From: Microcosmobacter sp040493455
GTDB taxonomy: Bacteria > Bacteroidota > Bacteroidia > Flavobacteriales > Flavobacteriaceae
Length of the DNA stretch: 64,000 bases
Assembly (NCBI RefSeq): GCF_040493455.1
Contig: NZ_JANFDA010000003.1
Span: 372,001-436,000, forward strand
Reading direction: 5' to 3'
Below, piece after piece: positions 17,684-25,569 of the stretch. The position numbers and the translations under genes are program-made. The notes under the pieces are model-generated. The model was not told where the DNA came from and made no database searches. It saw only the letters and a program-made list of their open reading frames with translations. Each line of letters starts with the position of its first letter. Within the stretch, counting starts at the first letter, position 1.

Positions 17684-18781
17684 CTATCGTTGTTCAAATT
17701 TTACACTACCATATTCTGAATTGATCTTAACAGTGTTGCCAGAATTTGCATTTCCACGATACCCTTGGTAGTATTTACTGCTAGACTCTACACGCTTTTT
17801 ATTAAACTGAAAACCTTCATAGCCTTTTAAACCAGCATACTCTAAATCAATCTCGAAACTGAAGTTGTAGCCAGGATCGTATCCAATTTTTATGCCAGCA
17901 TAGTCAGACTGAATAGAGATATCTCCTGCATTTGGTCCCATTCTGCCAATAACAATAGAACCGTAATCAGCTTTCACTTCTACATCATCATATACTTCGT
18001 CAAGTCTCAAGCTCAAATAGTCTCCATTTCCAGAAATACTGTTTAGTTTACCAATAGACATGGTATTATAGTCACAGTTATAGGTTATATCTTCTGCGAT
18101 TTCTATAGTAGACTTAGTGTAATCTGCATTTATATCTAAGTCCTTGGCTTTTGCAATAGTATAGCTGCTGTAATCTGCATTAATAGAGGCAGTATTTACA
18201 TATTCGAAATAGCAGTTATTGGTATAATCAAAAGTAAGTTTGTTGTTTTCTGCCATTAACTCTTGTGTGGTGATTTTTCCATAGTCACAGTTGATTTCTG
18301 CTCTACCTTCTAATTTTTCAAGATCAATGCTACCATAGTCATTATTAAGGTTAACATTATTGGACATCGGCATTTTTACAACGTAGTTGATCTCCATTTT
18401 TACCTTATTCTTCTTACTCCATTTCCACCAAGAATTAGAATTTTTCTTATTGAACATCGTTTCTGCAGCTACCCAGTCGTTCGATGCAGAAAACTTAACA
18501 TCGATGTCATCAAGGCGTTCTTGGACCTTCTCTTCATCATTCCCATTAGTTTTGATGAAGACTTCAACAACAATTCTGTTTTCGTCCCAAGTATTAATGT
18601 CTAAGTTGCCATAAGCGTTATCCACTTTGAATGTTGCATTAGAGCTAACATTAAACTCTTTTTTAATGGTTTTTTCTTTAGTATGCTTTCCGTTCCACTT
18701 ATCTGGGTTTGTATTTGCAACCGATAAGCCAGGAATTAACAATAGCACTAAGGCTAATCTATATAGTAATGTTGCTTTCAT
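17684..18781 (-). CDS. Secreted DUF4097-like beta-helix protein of the sigma operon
   Basis: A 365-residue protein with a signal peptide (1-22, ending LSVAN). It consists of repeated short strands with the pattern NADYSSYTIAKAKDLDINAD, where each turn ends in Asp-Tyr. This resembles DUF4097-type beta-helical proteins. An early segment VDNAYGNLDINTWDENRIVV is typical of those families. It overlaps the upstream anti-sigma-like gene by 23 bases, which indicates translational coupling. With the downstream GIN-domain gene it forms a pair of exported beta-helix proteins under the same sigma factor. The function is unknown. Confidence 0.78.
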   Translation of the reverse strand: MKATLLYRLALVLLLIPGLSVANTNPDKWNGKHTKEKTIKKEFNVSSNATFKVDNAYGNLDINTWDENRIVVEVFIKTNGNDEEKVQERLDDIDVKFSASNDWVAAETMFNKKNSNSWWKWSKKNKVKMEINYVVKMPMSNNVNLNNDYGSIDLEKLEGRAEINCDYGKITTQELMAENNKLTFDYTNNCYFEYVNTASINADYSSYTIAKAKDLDINADYTKSTIEIAEDITYNCDYNTMSIGKLNSISGNGDYLSLRLDEVYDDVEVKADYGSIVIGRMGPNAGDISIQSDYAGIKIGYDPGYNFSFEIDLEYAGLKGYEGFQFNKKRVESSSKYYQGYRGNANSGNTVKINSEYGSVKFEQR

Positions 18782-19313
18782 TGCTTATTTCTTTTGAAGT
18801 TTTAGTTTGTTCTATATAATTAAGTACGGTTTGTAATAATTCGATACGATTTTGAAAGTTTGTAATCATAGCATAAATAACACGTCTATCATTTCCACTT
18901 TCCGTTAGGTCGATTTTTAATTTTTCATAATCATTTTCGAGTCTAGAGATACGATCCATAGCATCGTTAATAATCAACTCTGTTTCTGGAGTACGCTCAG
19001 CCTCTAACTTTGCAATTTCACTGTTTAAAGTAACTGTGAAAAAATCTTGAGTCTTAGAATATTCTGGTGAGATACTCGCTAGGTCTACAACTTCGGGATC
19101 CTGATTAAAAACCCCAAATAATCCTAAGCATATAACTAAGCTTGCAGCTACAGCTAATAGTGGTCTCCAATACGTTTTTGATGATGAAGTCGTTGTATTG
19201 TTATCACTTTCAAGCTTCATCAAGAATCGTGCTTCATGACCATCGTTTGGTATCTCGATATCAAACTCGTTTTGTAAGTTATCAAACATAGTTTCGATTG
19301 TATCTTTGTTCAT
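18759..19313 (-). CDS. Putative anti-sigma factor, single-pass membrane protein
   Basis: A 184-residue protein with a cytoplasmic N-terminus (about 1-45), one membrane segment (PLLAVAASLVICLGLFGVF, about 48-68) and a charged, probably coiled-coil external part (about 95-165). This layout and the position ten bases after an ECF sigma gene suggest it restrains that sigma factor. No zinc-binding anti-sigma HxxxCxxC motif is present, so the call rests on context. Its 3' end overlaps the beta-helix gene. Confidence 0.65.
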   Translation of the reverse strand: MNKDTIETMFDNLQNEFDIEIPNDGHEARFLMKLESDNNTTTSSSKTYWRPLLAVAASLVICLGLFGVFNQDPEVVDLASISPEYSKTQDFFTVTLNSEIAKLEAERTPETELIINDAMDRISRLENDYEKLKIDLTESGNDRRVIYAMITNFQNRIELLQTVLNYIEQTKTSKEISNESNITI

Positions 19314-19323
19314 GTTCTTATAT

Positions 19324-19878
19324 TTAACCAGTTGGCTCTAATTTTCGTCTTAATCTATCTTTTGCTCTAGAAATCATTGTTCTGCAATTCGCATAACTAA
19401 TGTTCATTATTTCACAGATTTCTTCATAATCATAACCTTCAATTAGATGAAGTGATAATCCAATTCTGTAGTTGTCTTTCAATAGGTTCATACTATCCAA
19501 AATCTGCTTTGCTTTAACTGAGGTAAAATCCTTATTATCGCTAGCATTTTCTTCTCTTTCATCTTCTACCTTATACAGTACGTCATCTATCGGAACAGTA
19601 TAGCTCTTTTTGTTATAGTCGAGGATACTATTGTTGACCACTATTCGTTTTAACCATGATCCAAATGTCGATATTTCTTTAAGCGTATCTAATTTGGTAA
19701 ATGCTGTCAAGAACGAATCTTGCATAATATCCTCAGCTTTATAACTGTCCTTTACAATTCTAAAGGCTGTGTTATACATTGCCTTGTAATAGCGCTTGTA
19801 GATTTCCATTTGTGCACGTTGGTCACCTAGTTTACAAGACGATAATAACTGTTCTATATTTTGATTGGTTGTGGTCAA
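19324..19878 (-). CDS. ECF-type RNA polymerase sigma factor
   Basis: A 184-residue sigma-70 family factor. The region 2 domain (about 20-95) includes YKAEDIMQDSFLTAFTKLDT, and the region 4 HTH (about 120-182) includes YDYEEICEIMNISYANCRTM followed by ISRAKDRLRRKL. It heads a four-gene minus-strand operon with a membrane anti-sigma-like protein and two exported beta-helix proteins. The signal is probably a surface or envelope condition. ECF sigma operons of this type often transcribe themselves, but I could not define its promoter here. Confidence 0.9.
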   Translation of the reverse strand: MTTTNQNIEQLLSSCKLGDQRAQMEIYKRYYKAMYNTAFRIVKDSYKAEDIMQDSFLTAFTKLDTLKEISTFGSWLKRIVVNNSILDYNKKSYTVPIDDVLYKVEDEREENASDNKDFTSVKAKQILDSMNLLKDNYRIGLSLHLIEGYDYEEICEIMNISYANCRTMISRAKDRLRRKLEPTG

Positions 19879-20069
19879 AAAAACAAATGTTTATTCTAAA
19901 GAGAGGTTATACGATTCATTGTTACACTTTTAATAAAAAAACTTTGGGTCTGCATATGGAGAATTGGCACAACAATTGAAATTATATAAAGGTAATCAAC
20001 TTGAAACAATGCGTAACTTGTTGATTTTCAGATTAAATTTGAAAAAAGTAAAATTTTGAAACCCTTAAG

Positions 20070-20091
20070 TTCTGTTATTTTGATGACAGAA
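20070..20091. promoter_or_regulatory. Inverted repeat upstream of lon, possible stress operator
   Basis: The arms TTCTGT and ACAGAA are separated by ten bases, 16 bases before the lon ATG at 20107. The location suits a heat-shock or stress control site. No regulator can be named from this alone. Confidence 0.35.
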
Positions 20092-20106
20092 TGACCTAAA
20101 AATATT

Positions 20107-22560
20107 ATGGCAAAATCTAAATTTAAAATGCTTGACAGTTTGTCATTACAGGATTTTGATGAAAATTCAGAATTAATTCCTTTAATGACTCCCGAAGATG
20201 AAGCTGAAATAAATAACGAAGTTCTTCCCGAAGCACTTCCTATCCTTCCTTTACGAAATACAGTATTATTTCCTGGTGTAGTTATTCCTATTACAGCAGG
20301 TAGAGATACATCGATAAAACTGATTAATGACGCTAATAAAGGCAGTAAAGTTATTGGAGTAGTTGCTCAGAAGGATGAAAGTGTAGAAGATCCTACAAAG
20401 AAAGATATCTATAAAACAGGAACTGTAGCTAGGATTCTTAAGGTATTAAAGATGCCAGATGGAAATACTACTGTAATCATTCAAGGTAAGAAACGATTCC
20501 AGATTGATGAAGTCATCGCTGAGAAACCTTATCTGAATGCTACCATCAAAGATGTCCCTGAAGAAAAGCCTGCCCCTGATAATGAAGAGTTTGGAGCCAT
20601 TATAGATTCTATTAAGGATATGGCACTGCAAATTATTACAGACAGTCCAAACATTCCAACAGAAGCTTCCTTTGCAATTAAGAACATAGAAAGTAATTCA
20701 TTCTTAGTGAATTTCGTGTCTTCAAACATGAATTTATCAGTTAAAGATAAACAAGAATTACTTGAAGTTAATGATCTTAAAAACAGGGCTTTAAAAACTC
20801 TAAAATACATGAATTTAGAGTTGCAAAAGTTAGAGCTAAAGAATGATATTCAGTCTAAGGTGCAAAGTGATTTAAATCAGCAGCAACGTGAATATTTCTT
20901 GCATCAACAGATGAAACAAATTCAAGAAGAACTTGGAGGCGGTGTATCTTCTGGTGAAGAGATCGAAGATATGCGCGCTCGTGCTAAAGACAAACAATGG
21001 GACGATAAAGTTGCAGAACATTTCAATAAAGAATTGGCCAAAATGCAACGCATGAATCCACAAGTTGCTGAGTATTCTATACAACGTAATTACTTAGACT
21101 TGTTTCTGGATTTACCTTGGAATGAATTTAGCGAAGATCAATTCGACTTGAAACGCGCTAAAGATATTCTAGATCGCGACCATTATGGACTAGATGATGT
21201 TAAACGTCGTATTATAGAATACCTAGCTGTATTAAAGCTTAGAAACGACATGAAATCTCCAATTCTTTGCCTTTATGGACCTCCAGGAGTTGGTAAAACC
21301 TCTTTAGGAAAGTCCATTGCAGAAGCGTTAGGTAGAGAATATGTGCGTATGTCTTTAGGAGGCTTGAGAGATGAAGCAGAAATTAGAGGGCATCGTAAGA
21401 CTTATATAGGTGCTATGCCTGGGCGAATTCTTCAAAGCCTTAAAAAAGCTGGAACATCAAACCCAGTTTTTGTGCTCGATGAAATAGATAAATTGTCTAA
21501 TAGTCACCAAGGCGATCCATCTTCAGCAATGCTAGAAGTATTAGATCCTGAACAAAACAGTGAATTCTACGATAACTTCTTAGAGATGGGATTCGATTTA
21601 TCGAAGGTGATGTTCATTGCGACTTCAAATAGTCTCAATACCATTCAGCCAGCATTAAGAGATCGTATGGAGATTATTAATGTAACAGGATATACCATTG
21701 AAGAAAAAGTAGAGATTGCTAAGCGACACCTGCTTCCAAAGCAATTAAGCGAGCATGGTTTAGATGAAAAGGCTTTAAAAATAGCAAAGCCTCAACTAGA
21801 GCGTATCGTTGAAGGATATACCAGAGAATCTGGAGTTAGAGGCCTAGAGAAGCAACTCGCAAAAATGGTGAGATATGCTGCCAAGAACATTGCGATGGAA
21901 GAAGATTATAATGTCAAAGTGGATAACGAAGATATTATCGAAGTCCTTGGAGCGCCAAGATTAGAACGAGACAAATATGAAAACAATCATGTTGCTGGAG
22001 TAGTCACAGGTTTGGCATGGACTAGAGTAGGAGGCGATATTTTGTTTATAGAATCAATTCTTTCAAAAGGAAAAGGAAACCTCACGATTACAGGAAATCT
22101 AGGCAAGGTAATGAAAGAATCTGCTACTATAGCCATGGAGTATATCAAAGCTAATGCGGATAATTTTGGTATAGATGCAGAAGTTTTTGAGAAGTACAAT
22201 GTACATATTCATGTTCCAGAAGGTGCTACACCAAAAGATGGTCCTAGTGCTGGAGTTACAATGCTTACCTCTTTAGTATCGTTGTTCACACAACGAAAAG
22301 TAAAGAAAAGCTTAGCCATGACCGGGGAAATTACACTTAGGGGAAAAGTTTTGCCTGTAGGCGGTATCAAAGAAAAGATTCTTGCTGCCAAGCGTGCGAA
22401 GATCAAAGAAATCTTGTTGTCTAAAGAGAATAAGAGAGATATTGATGAAATTAAACCAGAATATCTAACTGGGTTAACATTCCACTATGTTTCAGATATG
22501 AGTGAAGTGCTAGATATAGCCATCACGAATCAGAAGGTTAAAAATGCTAAAAAGCTATAA
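20107..22560 (+). CDS. lon: ATP-dependent protease Lon
   Basis: An 817-residue LonA protease that degrades misfolded and regulatory proteins in the cytoplasm. The N-terminal substrate-binding domain starts near residue 40 (LPILPLRNTVLFPG). The AAA+ module has Walker A GPPGVGKTS and the Walker B stretch VFVLDEIDK. The protease domain has catalytic S714 in PKDGPSAG and K757 in GGIKEK, 43 residues apart as in E. coli Lon. The length is normal for Bacteroidetes Lon. A terminator lies a few bases after the stop. Confidence 0.97.
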   Translation: MAKSKFKMLDSLSLQDFDENSELIPLMTPEDEAEINNEVLPEALPILPLRNTVLFPGVVIPITAGRDTSIKLINDANKGSKVIGVVAQKDESVEDPTKKDIYKTGTVARILKVLKMPDGNTTVIIQGKKRFQIDEVIAEKPYLNATIKDVPEEKPAPDNEEFGAIIDSIKDMALQIITDSPNIPTEASFAIKNIESNSFLVNFVSSNMNLSVKDKQELLEVNDLKNRALKTLKYMNLELQKLELKNDIQSKVQSDLNQQQREYFLHQQMKQIQEELGGGVSSGEEIEDMRARAKDKQWDDKVAEHFNKELAKMQRMNPQVAEYSIQRNYLDLFLDLPWNEFSEDQFDLKRAKDILDRDHYGLDDVKRRIIEYLAVLKLRNDMKSPILCLYGPPGVGKTSLGKSIAEALGREYVRMSLGGLRDEAEIRGHRKTYIGAMPGRILQSLKKAGTSNPVFVLDEIDKLSNSHQGDPSSAMLEVLDPEQNSEFYDNFLEMGFDLSKVMFIATSNSLNTIQPALRDRMEIINVTGYTIEEKVEIAKRHLLPKQLSEHGLDEKALKIAKPQLERIVEGYTRESGVRGLEKQLAKMVRYAAKNIAMEEDYNVKVDNEDIIEVLGAPRLERDKYENNHVAGVVTGLAWTRVGGDILFIESILSKGKGNLTITGNLGKVMKESATIAMEYIKANADNFGIDAEVFEKYNVHIHVPEGATPKDGPSAGVTMLTSLVSLFTQRKVKKSLAMTGEITLRGKVLPVGGIKEKILAAKRAKIKEILLSKENKRDIDEIKPEYLTGLTFHYVSDMSEVLDIAITNQKVKNAKKL

Positions 22561-22564
22561 TTAT

Positions 22565-22589
22565 AAGCCTCGGTACTGCCGAGGCTTTT
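22565..22589 (+). terminator. Terminator after lon
   Basis: The stem AAGCCTCGG / CCGAGGCTT is followed by TTTATTT, immediately downstream of the lon stop codon. Confidence 0.85.
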
Positions 22590-22633
22590 ATTTAGAACTT
22601 CTTTGATTTATTTTTAGTCGAGGCGCTTAACTT

Positions 22634-22885
22634 TTATTCTATTGTTTGGCTTCTCAAAATGAATTCGTCAAAAAGTATTTGTTCATTTTGCTCTTCAAGC
22701 GACATTTCAGATAACTTTAAATCGCTCATTCCTCTCGGAGAATAAAAAAATGTTTTCCAAATGGGCCTGTGCTTTATAAAAAGGTGTTTCCCTCCGAATT
22801 CATCATGTATGTAAATTCCAACCCAGAATTTCAACAGTATTAAAATTATAGTTACCAATATCAATATTCTGATTTTTCTTTTCAA
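22634..22885 (-). CDS. Small hypothetical membrane-anchored protein
   Basis: An 83-residue protein with a basic start and one hydrophobic segment (IRILILVTIILILLKFWVGI, about residues 5-24), followed by a charged tail. No known domain is recognised. It lies alone between lon and porQ in the opposite direction. It could be a real small membrane protein or a chance frame; the amphipathic composition and the K-rich N-terminus favour a real gene. Confidence 0.5.
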   Translation of the reverse strand: MKRKIRILILVTIILILLKFWVGIYIHDEFGGKHLFIKHRPIWKTFFYSPRGMSDLKLSEMSLEEQNEQILFDEFILRSQTIE

Positions 22886-23109
22886 TTCGTGAGCTTTATC
22901 AAATGTATATTATGGTGTGAGTAGTTAGAATGGTTTTCATTGAAACTTTATGCTGATTTCATGTAATTACATAAATATAAACAATAAACATGCATAAGTG
23001 GTTTTTTACTTTTGAGGTATTGTATAAATGATTTTAAATAACCTATCCCTTTTCATCTAAAAAATAAATCTCGCATGCAATCGTTTTAAAATAGATTTAG
23101 TTACTTTGC

Positions 23110-24135
23110 ATGCTTATGTTGAAGAGGGTTACCACAATCTGCTTGTTCTTTTTCTCAGTATTACTTACTGCTCAAGTAGGAGGTGAGTCCACGTACCAAT
23201 TTCTCAACTTAGTATCTTCGCCTAGACAAGCCGCTCTGGGAGGGAAAGTAATTACTAATTACGATTACGATGTTACCTCTGCGTTATACAATCCAGCCTC
23301 AATCAATGTTGAAATGGATAACCAATTGGCTGTAAATTATTCAAGTTATTTAGGAGGCATCAGCTATGGAACCATTGCGTATGCATATACTTGGGATAGA
23401 CGTGTGCAAACCTTTCATATAGGAGCTACATACATTAATTATGGTGATTTTGACGGTTACGATATTAATGGTGTTCCGACAGGATCTTTCACAGGAAATG
23501 AAGCAGCGTTATCATTTGGGTATTCTTACAATGTTCCTTTTACGGATTTTTATATTGGTGCCAATGCAAAGCTGATCACTTCAAAATTGGATATCTATAA
23601 TTCATTTGGAGGTGCTGTGGATGTAGCTGCAATGTATATCAATGAGGACTTAGAATTTCACGCTGCGCTTACTGTAAGAAACTTAGGAGCTCAGTTCAAG
23701 ACCTATGCAGGGCTTACTGAAACATTACCATTAGAGATTAACTTCGGAATGTCTCAAACCCTCGAAAATGTTCCTATTCGTTGGCATCTTACATTTGAAA
23801 ACCTTCAAGCTTGGCCGATTTCATTCTCAAACCCAGCCAGAGCTACTACAGACTTAGATGGCAATCAAACTCAAGAAGAGGTAGGTTTCTTTGGAGAACT
23901 ATTGCGTCATACCATAGTTGCTGCCGAAGTATTTCCAGATAGAGGCTTCAATATACGCTTAGGCTATAATTTTAGAAGGGCAGAAGAATTACGTATATTA
24001 GATCAGCGAAATTTTTCAGGATTGTCATTTGGATTAGGACTGAAATTTAACAAAATGCGATTTAGCTACACTCATGCAAGGTATGCTAGTGCATCTAATA
24101 CTAACTTCTTCGGATTACAAATAGATTTACGTTAA
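23110..24135 (+). CDS. porQ: Type IX secretion system protein PorQ
   Basis: A 341-residue outer-membrane beta-barrel protein of the PorV/PorQ type. It has a signal peptide (about 1-21, ending LLTAQ) and the family opening GGESTYQFLNLVSSPRQAAL. PorQ belongs to the T9SS attachment machinery in Porphyromonas. The start codon at 23110 gives MLMLKRV; the second ATG at 23116 is equally possible. The stop overlaps the cmk start in the string TAATG, so the two are translationally coupled; a porQ-cmk pairing is also known in other Bacteroidetes. It supports a functional T9SS for the sorting-domain proteins in this window. Confidence 0.92.
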   Translation: MLMLKRVTTICLFFFSVLLTAQVGGESTYQFLNLVSSPRQAALGGKVITNYDYDVTSALYNPASINVEMDNQLAVNYSSYLGGISYGTIAYAYTWDRRVQTFHIGATYINYGDFDGYDINGVPTGSFTGNEAALSFGYSYNVPFTDFYIGANAKLITSKLDIYNSFGGAVDVAAMYINEDLEFHAALTVRNLGAQFKTYAGLTETLPLEINFGMSQTLENVPIRWHLTFENLQAWPISFSNPARATTDLDGNQTQEEVGFFGELLRHTIVAAEVFPDRGFNIRLGYNFRRAEELRILDQRNFSGLSFGLGLKFNKMRFSYTHARYASASNTNFFGLQIDLR

Positions 24136-24839
24136 TGCAAACGATTACCATTGCTATCGATGGATTTTCTTCAACAGGTAAAAGCACAGTGGCTAAACAA
24201 CTGGCTGAAGCTTTAAAATATGTGTATGTAGATTCAGGAGCCATGTATAGAGCTGTAACGCTTTATGCTATGCAACAAAAATTTATTGTTGCTGAATCCT
24301 TTGATGAAGATGGATTGATTAATGCTTTGGATAATGTGCTTATCTCGTTCAAGTATAATGAAGAAAAGGGATTTGCGGAAGTCTATCTCAATGGTGAGAA
24401 TGTTGAAAAAGAGATTAGAACCTTAGAAGTCTCCAATTACGTTAGTACGGTATCTACAGTTCCTGAGGTAAGAAGGAAACTGGTAGAGCAACAGCAAGAA
24501 ATGGGAGCTAATAAGGGTGTGGTTATGGATGGTAGAGATATTGGCACAGTGGTTTTTCCAGATGCTGAACTGAAGATATTTATGACGGCTTCGGCAGAAA
24601 CTAGAGCACTGCGCCGCTATAGAGAATTATTGGATAGAGGTGATGATATAGAATATGAAGACGTGCTTCAAAATGTAGTTTCTCGAGATTATATAGACAG
24701 CACACGAGAGGATTCACCTTTAGTCAAAGCAGAAGATGCTATCGAATTTGATAATTCTAACTTATCCATAGAAGATCAGTTTGAAAGAATTCTCAATATG
24801 TCCAGAGATATTATTGGGCAAAAAAAAAGCGACTCCTAG
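24135..24839 (+). CDS. cmk: Cytidylate kinase
   Basis: A 234-residue (d)CMP kinase that makes CDP and dCDP from CMP and dCMP with ATP. The P-loop is IAIDGFSSTGKSTVAKQLA (residues about 5-23), followed by the conserved DSGAMYRAVT and MDGRDIGTVVFPDA. The C-terminal region SRDYIDSTREDSPL contains the LID and substrate residues. It is coupled to porQ by a one-base overlap. Its last codons (KKKSDS) lie in a hairpin that forms a terminator for the opposite-strand LysM gene. Confidence 0.96.
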   Translation: MQTITIAIDGFSSTGKSTVAKQLAEALKYVYVDSGAMYRAVTLYAMQQKFIVAESFDEDGLINALDNVLISFKYNEEKGFAEVYLNGENVEKEIRTLEVSNYVSTVSTVPEVRRKLVEQQQEMGANKGVVMDGRDIGTVVFPDAELKIFMTASAETRALRRYRELLDRGDDIEYEDVLQNVVSRDYIDSTREDSPLVKAEDAIEFDNSNLSIEDQFERILNMSRDIIGQKKSDS

Positions 24840-24846
24840 AGCCGCT
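24820..24846 (-). terminator. Minus-strand terminator of the BON-LysM gene, inside the end of cmk
   Basis: Read on the minus strand, AGCG-CTC / GAG-CGCT forms a stem with one mismatch and a TAG loop, followed by eight Ts. It lies 20 bases after the stop of the LysM gene and overlaps the last codons of cmk. Confidence 0.75.
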
Positions 24847-24865
24847 ATCTTCCTAAATTAAGTTT

Positions 24866-25243
24866 TTACAAATTCGGGATAATCAATTCCTGATCTGGAT
24901 AAATTAAATCCGGATTTTTCAGAATATCTGAATTTGCTGCAAAAATATCTTTGTACTTCATGGCATCTCCATAATATTGCTTTGCAATTTTCCCAAGAGT
25001 TTCTCCAGAAGTTACAGTATGTCTGTGATATACACTTGTGTCAGCAACATCAATATTTGCCATTATATCTGCAGGATTATCTCCACCAATAGCTTTGATT
25101 TTGTCCCAAAGTTGATCTTTTTCATATTGTGTTTTAGCAGTGCCCTTAATCTTTAAGACGCCATTGTCTTCTGACACTTCTCCATTTTGAATCTCAAGCG
25201 CTTGACCTAAATCTAACACGTCTTGATATTTAGCTTTAACCAT
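24866..25243 (-). CDS. BON-LysM domain protein (Kbp/YgaU-like)
   Basis: A 125-residue protein without a signal peptide. A BON-like domain (about 1-68) is followed by a LysM domain (about 73-123), which begins RHTVTSGETLGKIAKQYYG and ends with IYPDQELIIP. The same two-domain layout is found in E. coli Kbp (YgaU), a cytoplasmic potassium-binding protein. That comparison is by architecture only. The absence of an export signal argues against a cell-wall role. The gene diverges from rpsA, with a 326-base intergenic region between them. Confidence 0.85.
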   Translation of the reverse strand: MVKAKYQDVLDLGQALEIQNGEVSEDNGVLKIKGTAKTQYEKDQLWDKIKAIGGDNPADIMANIDVADTSVYHRHTVTSGETLGKIAKQYYGDAMKYKDIFAANSDILKNPDLIYPDQELIIPNL

Positions 25244-25569
25244 AATTCTAAGTTTTTAAATTAACAGGACGATAAATATATCAAATTCATTATCAATTAG
25301 TAACATTTTTTTAAGCCATTTTTTAACAATTATCAATTTTAATGATTAGCCTTCAAAACGTTGAATTTTTTACATTTTTTAGGTACAGCTAATGAGAAAT
25401 ACATCTTTTGTGTATCTAGTTTGGTAATCAAATAATTAAATTGTAATTTTGCGCTCCTTTTTTAGCGAAATAATGGTCGAGAGAAAGGAAAAACTATAAA
25501 CAAACAATAACACTTCTATGTGTATTGCTTAATCGACCCGAAACACATAGAATACAAATTTTATCAGCA
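25244..25569 (+). promoter_or_regulatory. Promoter and structured leader of rpsA
   Basis: This gene-free stretch holds the rpsA control region. TTG at 25421-25423 and TAATTTTG at 25444-25451, 20 bases apart, match the Bacteroidetes -33/-7 promoter. The predicted transcript carries a leader of about 110 bases. It contains a perfect 10-bp stem, TTCTATGTGT (25514-25523) with ACACATAGAA (25543-25552). The 19-base loop holds TCGACC (25533-25538), which is complementary to GGTCGA upstream (25475-25480), so a pseudoknot is possible. The stem ends 17 bases before the start codon. Positions 25244-25420 are A/T-rich and I see nothing definite there. Confidence 0.6.

Noticed and set aside
25525..25569. 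Upstream TTG extension of rpsA
   Set aside because: It would translate part of the leader stem-loop (MLNRPETHRIQILSA). The ATG at 25570 gives the normal S1 start MAENKTK.
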